From assembly GCA_024644285.1 (NCBI GenBank), contig JAHELH010000032.1, positions 1 through 13,797 of the forward strand: a stretch of 13,797 bases of DNA. Direction: 5' to 3'. Position numbers and translations under genes: made by a program. Within the stretch, counting starts at the first letter, position 1. The number at the start of each line of letters is the position of its first letter. The stretch comes from Paracoccaceae bacterium (GTDB lineage Bacteria > Pseudomonadota > Alphaproteobacteria > Rhodobacterales > Rhodobacteraceae). Below the pieces are notes generated by a model, which was given only the letters and a program-made list of their open reading frames with translations, was not told the DNA's origin and searched no databases. This document shows, piece by piece, positions 13,590 through 13,797 of the stretch.

Positions 13590-13797
13590 ATGGCGCGGAT
13601 ACTGATCACTTCGGCGATCCCTTATATCAATGGGATCAAGCACCTGGGCAACCTGGTGGGCTCGATGCTGCCGGCTGATCTTTACGCCCGCTACATGCGC
13701 GCGCGCGGCCATGAGGTGATGTTCATCTGCGCGACCGACGAGCACGGCACGCCGGCAGAACTGGCCGCGGCGAAGGCCGGCAAGCCGGTGGCGGAGT
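13590..13797 (+). CDS. metG: Methionyl-tRNA synthetase, N-terminal fragment
   Basis: The first 69 codons of MetG, cut by the right edge. The protein opens MARILITSAIPYINGIKHLG, containing the class I synthetase HIGH-type motif as HLGN, then GSMLPADLYARYMRARGHEV and FICATDEHGTPAELAA, where the TDEHG segment is a MetG hallmark in the active site. The enzyme charges tRNA-Met in the cytosol and is essential. The start ATG at 13590 gives the standard MetG N-terminus; the ribosome site is weak (GCGGGA about 8 bases upstream). It marks the return to core genome after the low-GC gene. Confidence 0.95.
   Translation, partial: MARILITSAIPYINGIKHLGNLVGSMLPADLYARYMRARGHEVMFICATDEHGTPAELAAAKAGKPVAE

Noticed and set aside
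1..13797. CRISPR arrays, insertion sequences, phage genes, tRNA or rRNA genes
   Set aside because: No regularly spaced repeats, transposase, integrase or structural RNA pattern was seen on either strand.

Overview
The window is GC-rich and densely coded, with good Shine-Dalgarno sites and the gene repertoire of an alphaproteobacterium, most probably a Rhodobacteraceae-type organism. The evidence for this is the DctP/Q/M TRAP transporter, the FCD-type GntR regulator, the BKACE (DUF849) enzyme and the run of Hsp20 genes. The taxonomic placement is an inference from gene style, not from a marker gene. No mobile element, CRISPR array, rRNA or tRNA was seen.

Layout: (1) 1-835, minus strand: the N-terminal part of a periplasmic binding protein of an iron(III)-type ABC importer, running off the left edge. 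(2) 1060-5857: an FCD/GntR repressor gene (minus) divergent from a plus-strand operon of a PdxA-like dehydrogenase and a complete TRAP transporter (dctP, dctQ, dctM). A TGTATA-CAA-TATACA operator lies between them, and a strong stem-loop separates dctP from dctQM. This looks like a self-contained uptake and first-oxidation unit for a small hydroxy-acid. (3) 5940-7310, minus: three consecutive small heat-shock protein genes (Hsp20) in one operon. The leader of the first can fold so that its Shine-Dalgarno sequence is paired, so it is a candidate RNA thermometer. (4) 7660-8664, minus: an exported DUF3616 protein with its own extended -10 promoter. (5) 8760-12459: a divergent catabolic pair of operons. 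On the minus strand are a FucA-like class II aldolase and, one base later, an acyl-CoA-dehydrogenase-fold protein. On the plus strand are a BKACE beta-keto acid cleavage enzyme and an inositol-monophosphatase family protein whose start overlaps the BKACE stop. (6) 12581-13339: an unrecognised exported protein of clearly lower GC content, followed by an 11-bp perfect inverted repeat. (7) 13590 to the right edge: the start of metG.

The most notable gene is the acyl-CoA-dehydrogenase-fold protein at 8760-9947. It lacks the catalytic carboxylate at both positions used by true dehydrogenases (Gln and Gly instead) and carries an arginine at residue 84. This is the signature of 3-sulfinopropionyl-CoA desulfinase (Acd of Advenella mimigardefordensis DPN7), so the neighbourhood may be part of an organosulfur (sulfinate) degradation system. 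A BKACE that makes an acyl-CoA from a beta-keto acid is transcribed divergently from it. A route from a keto-sulfinate to 3-sulfinopropionyl-CoA, and then to propionyl-CoA plus sulfite, is therefore conceivable, but only the desulfinase step has direct residue-level support here.
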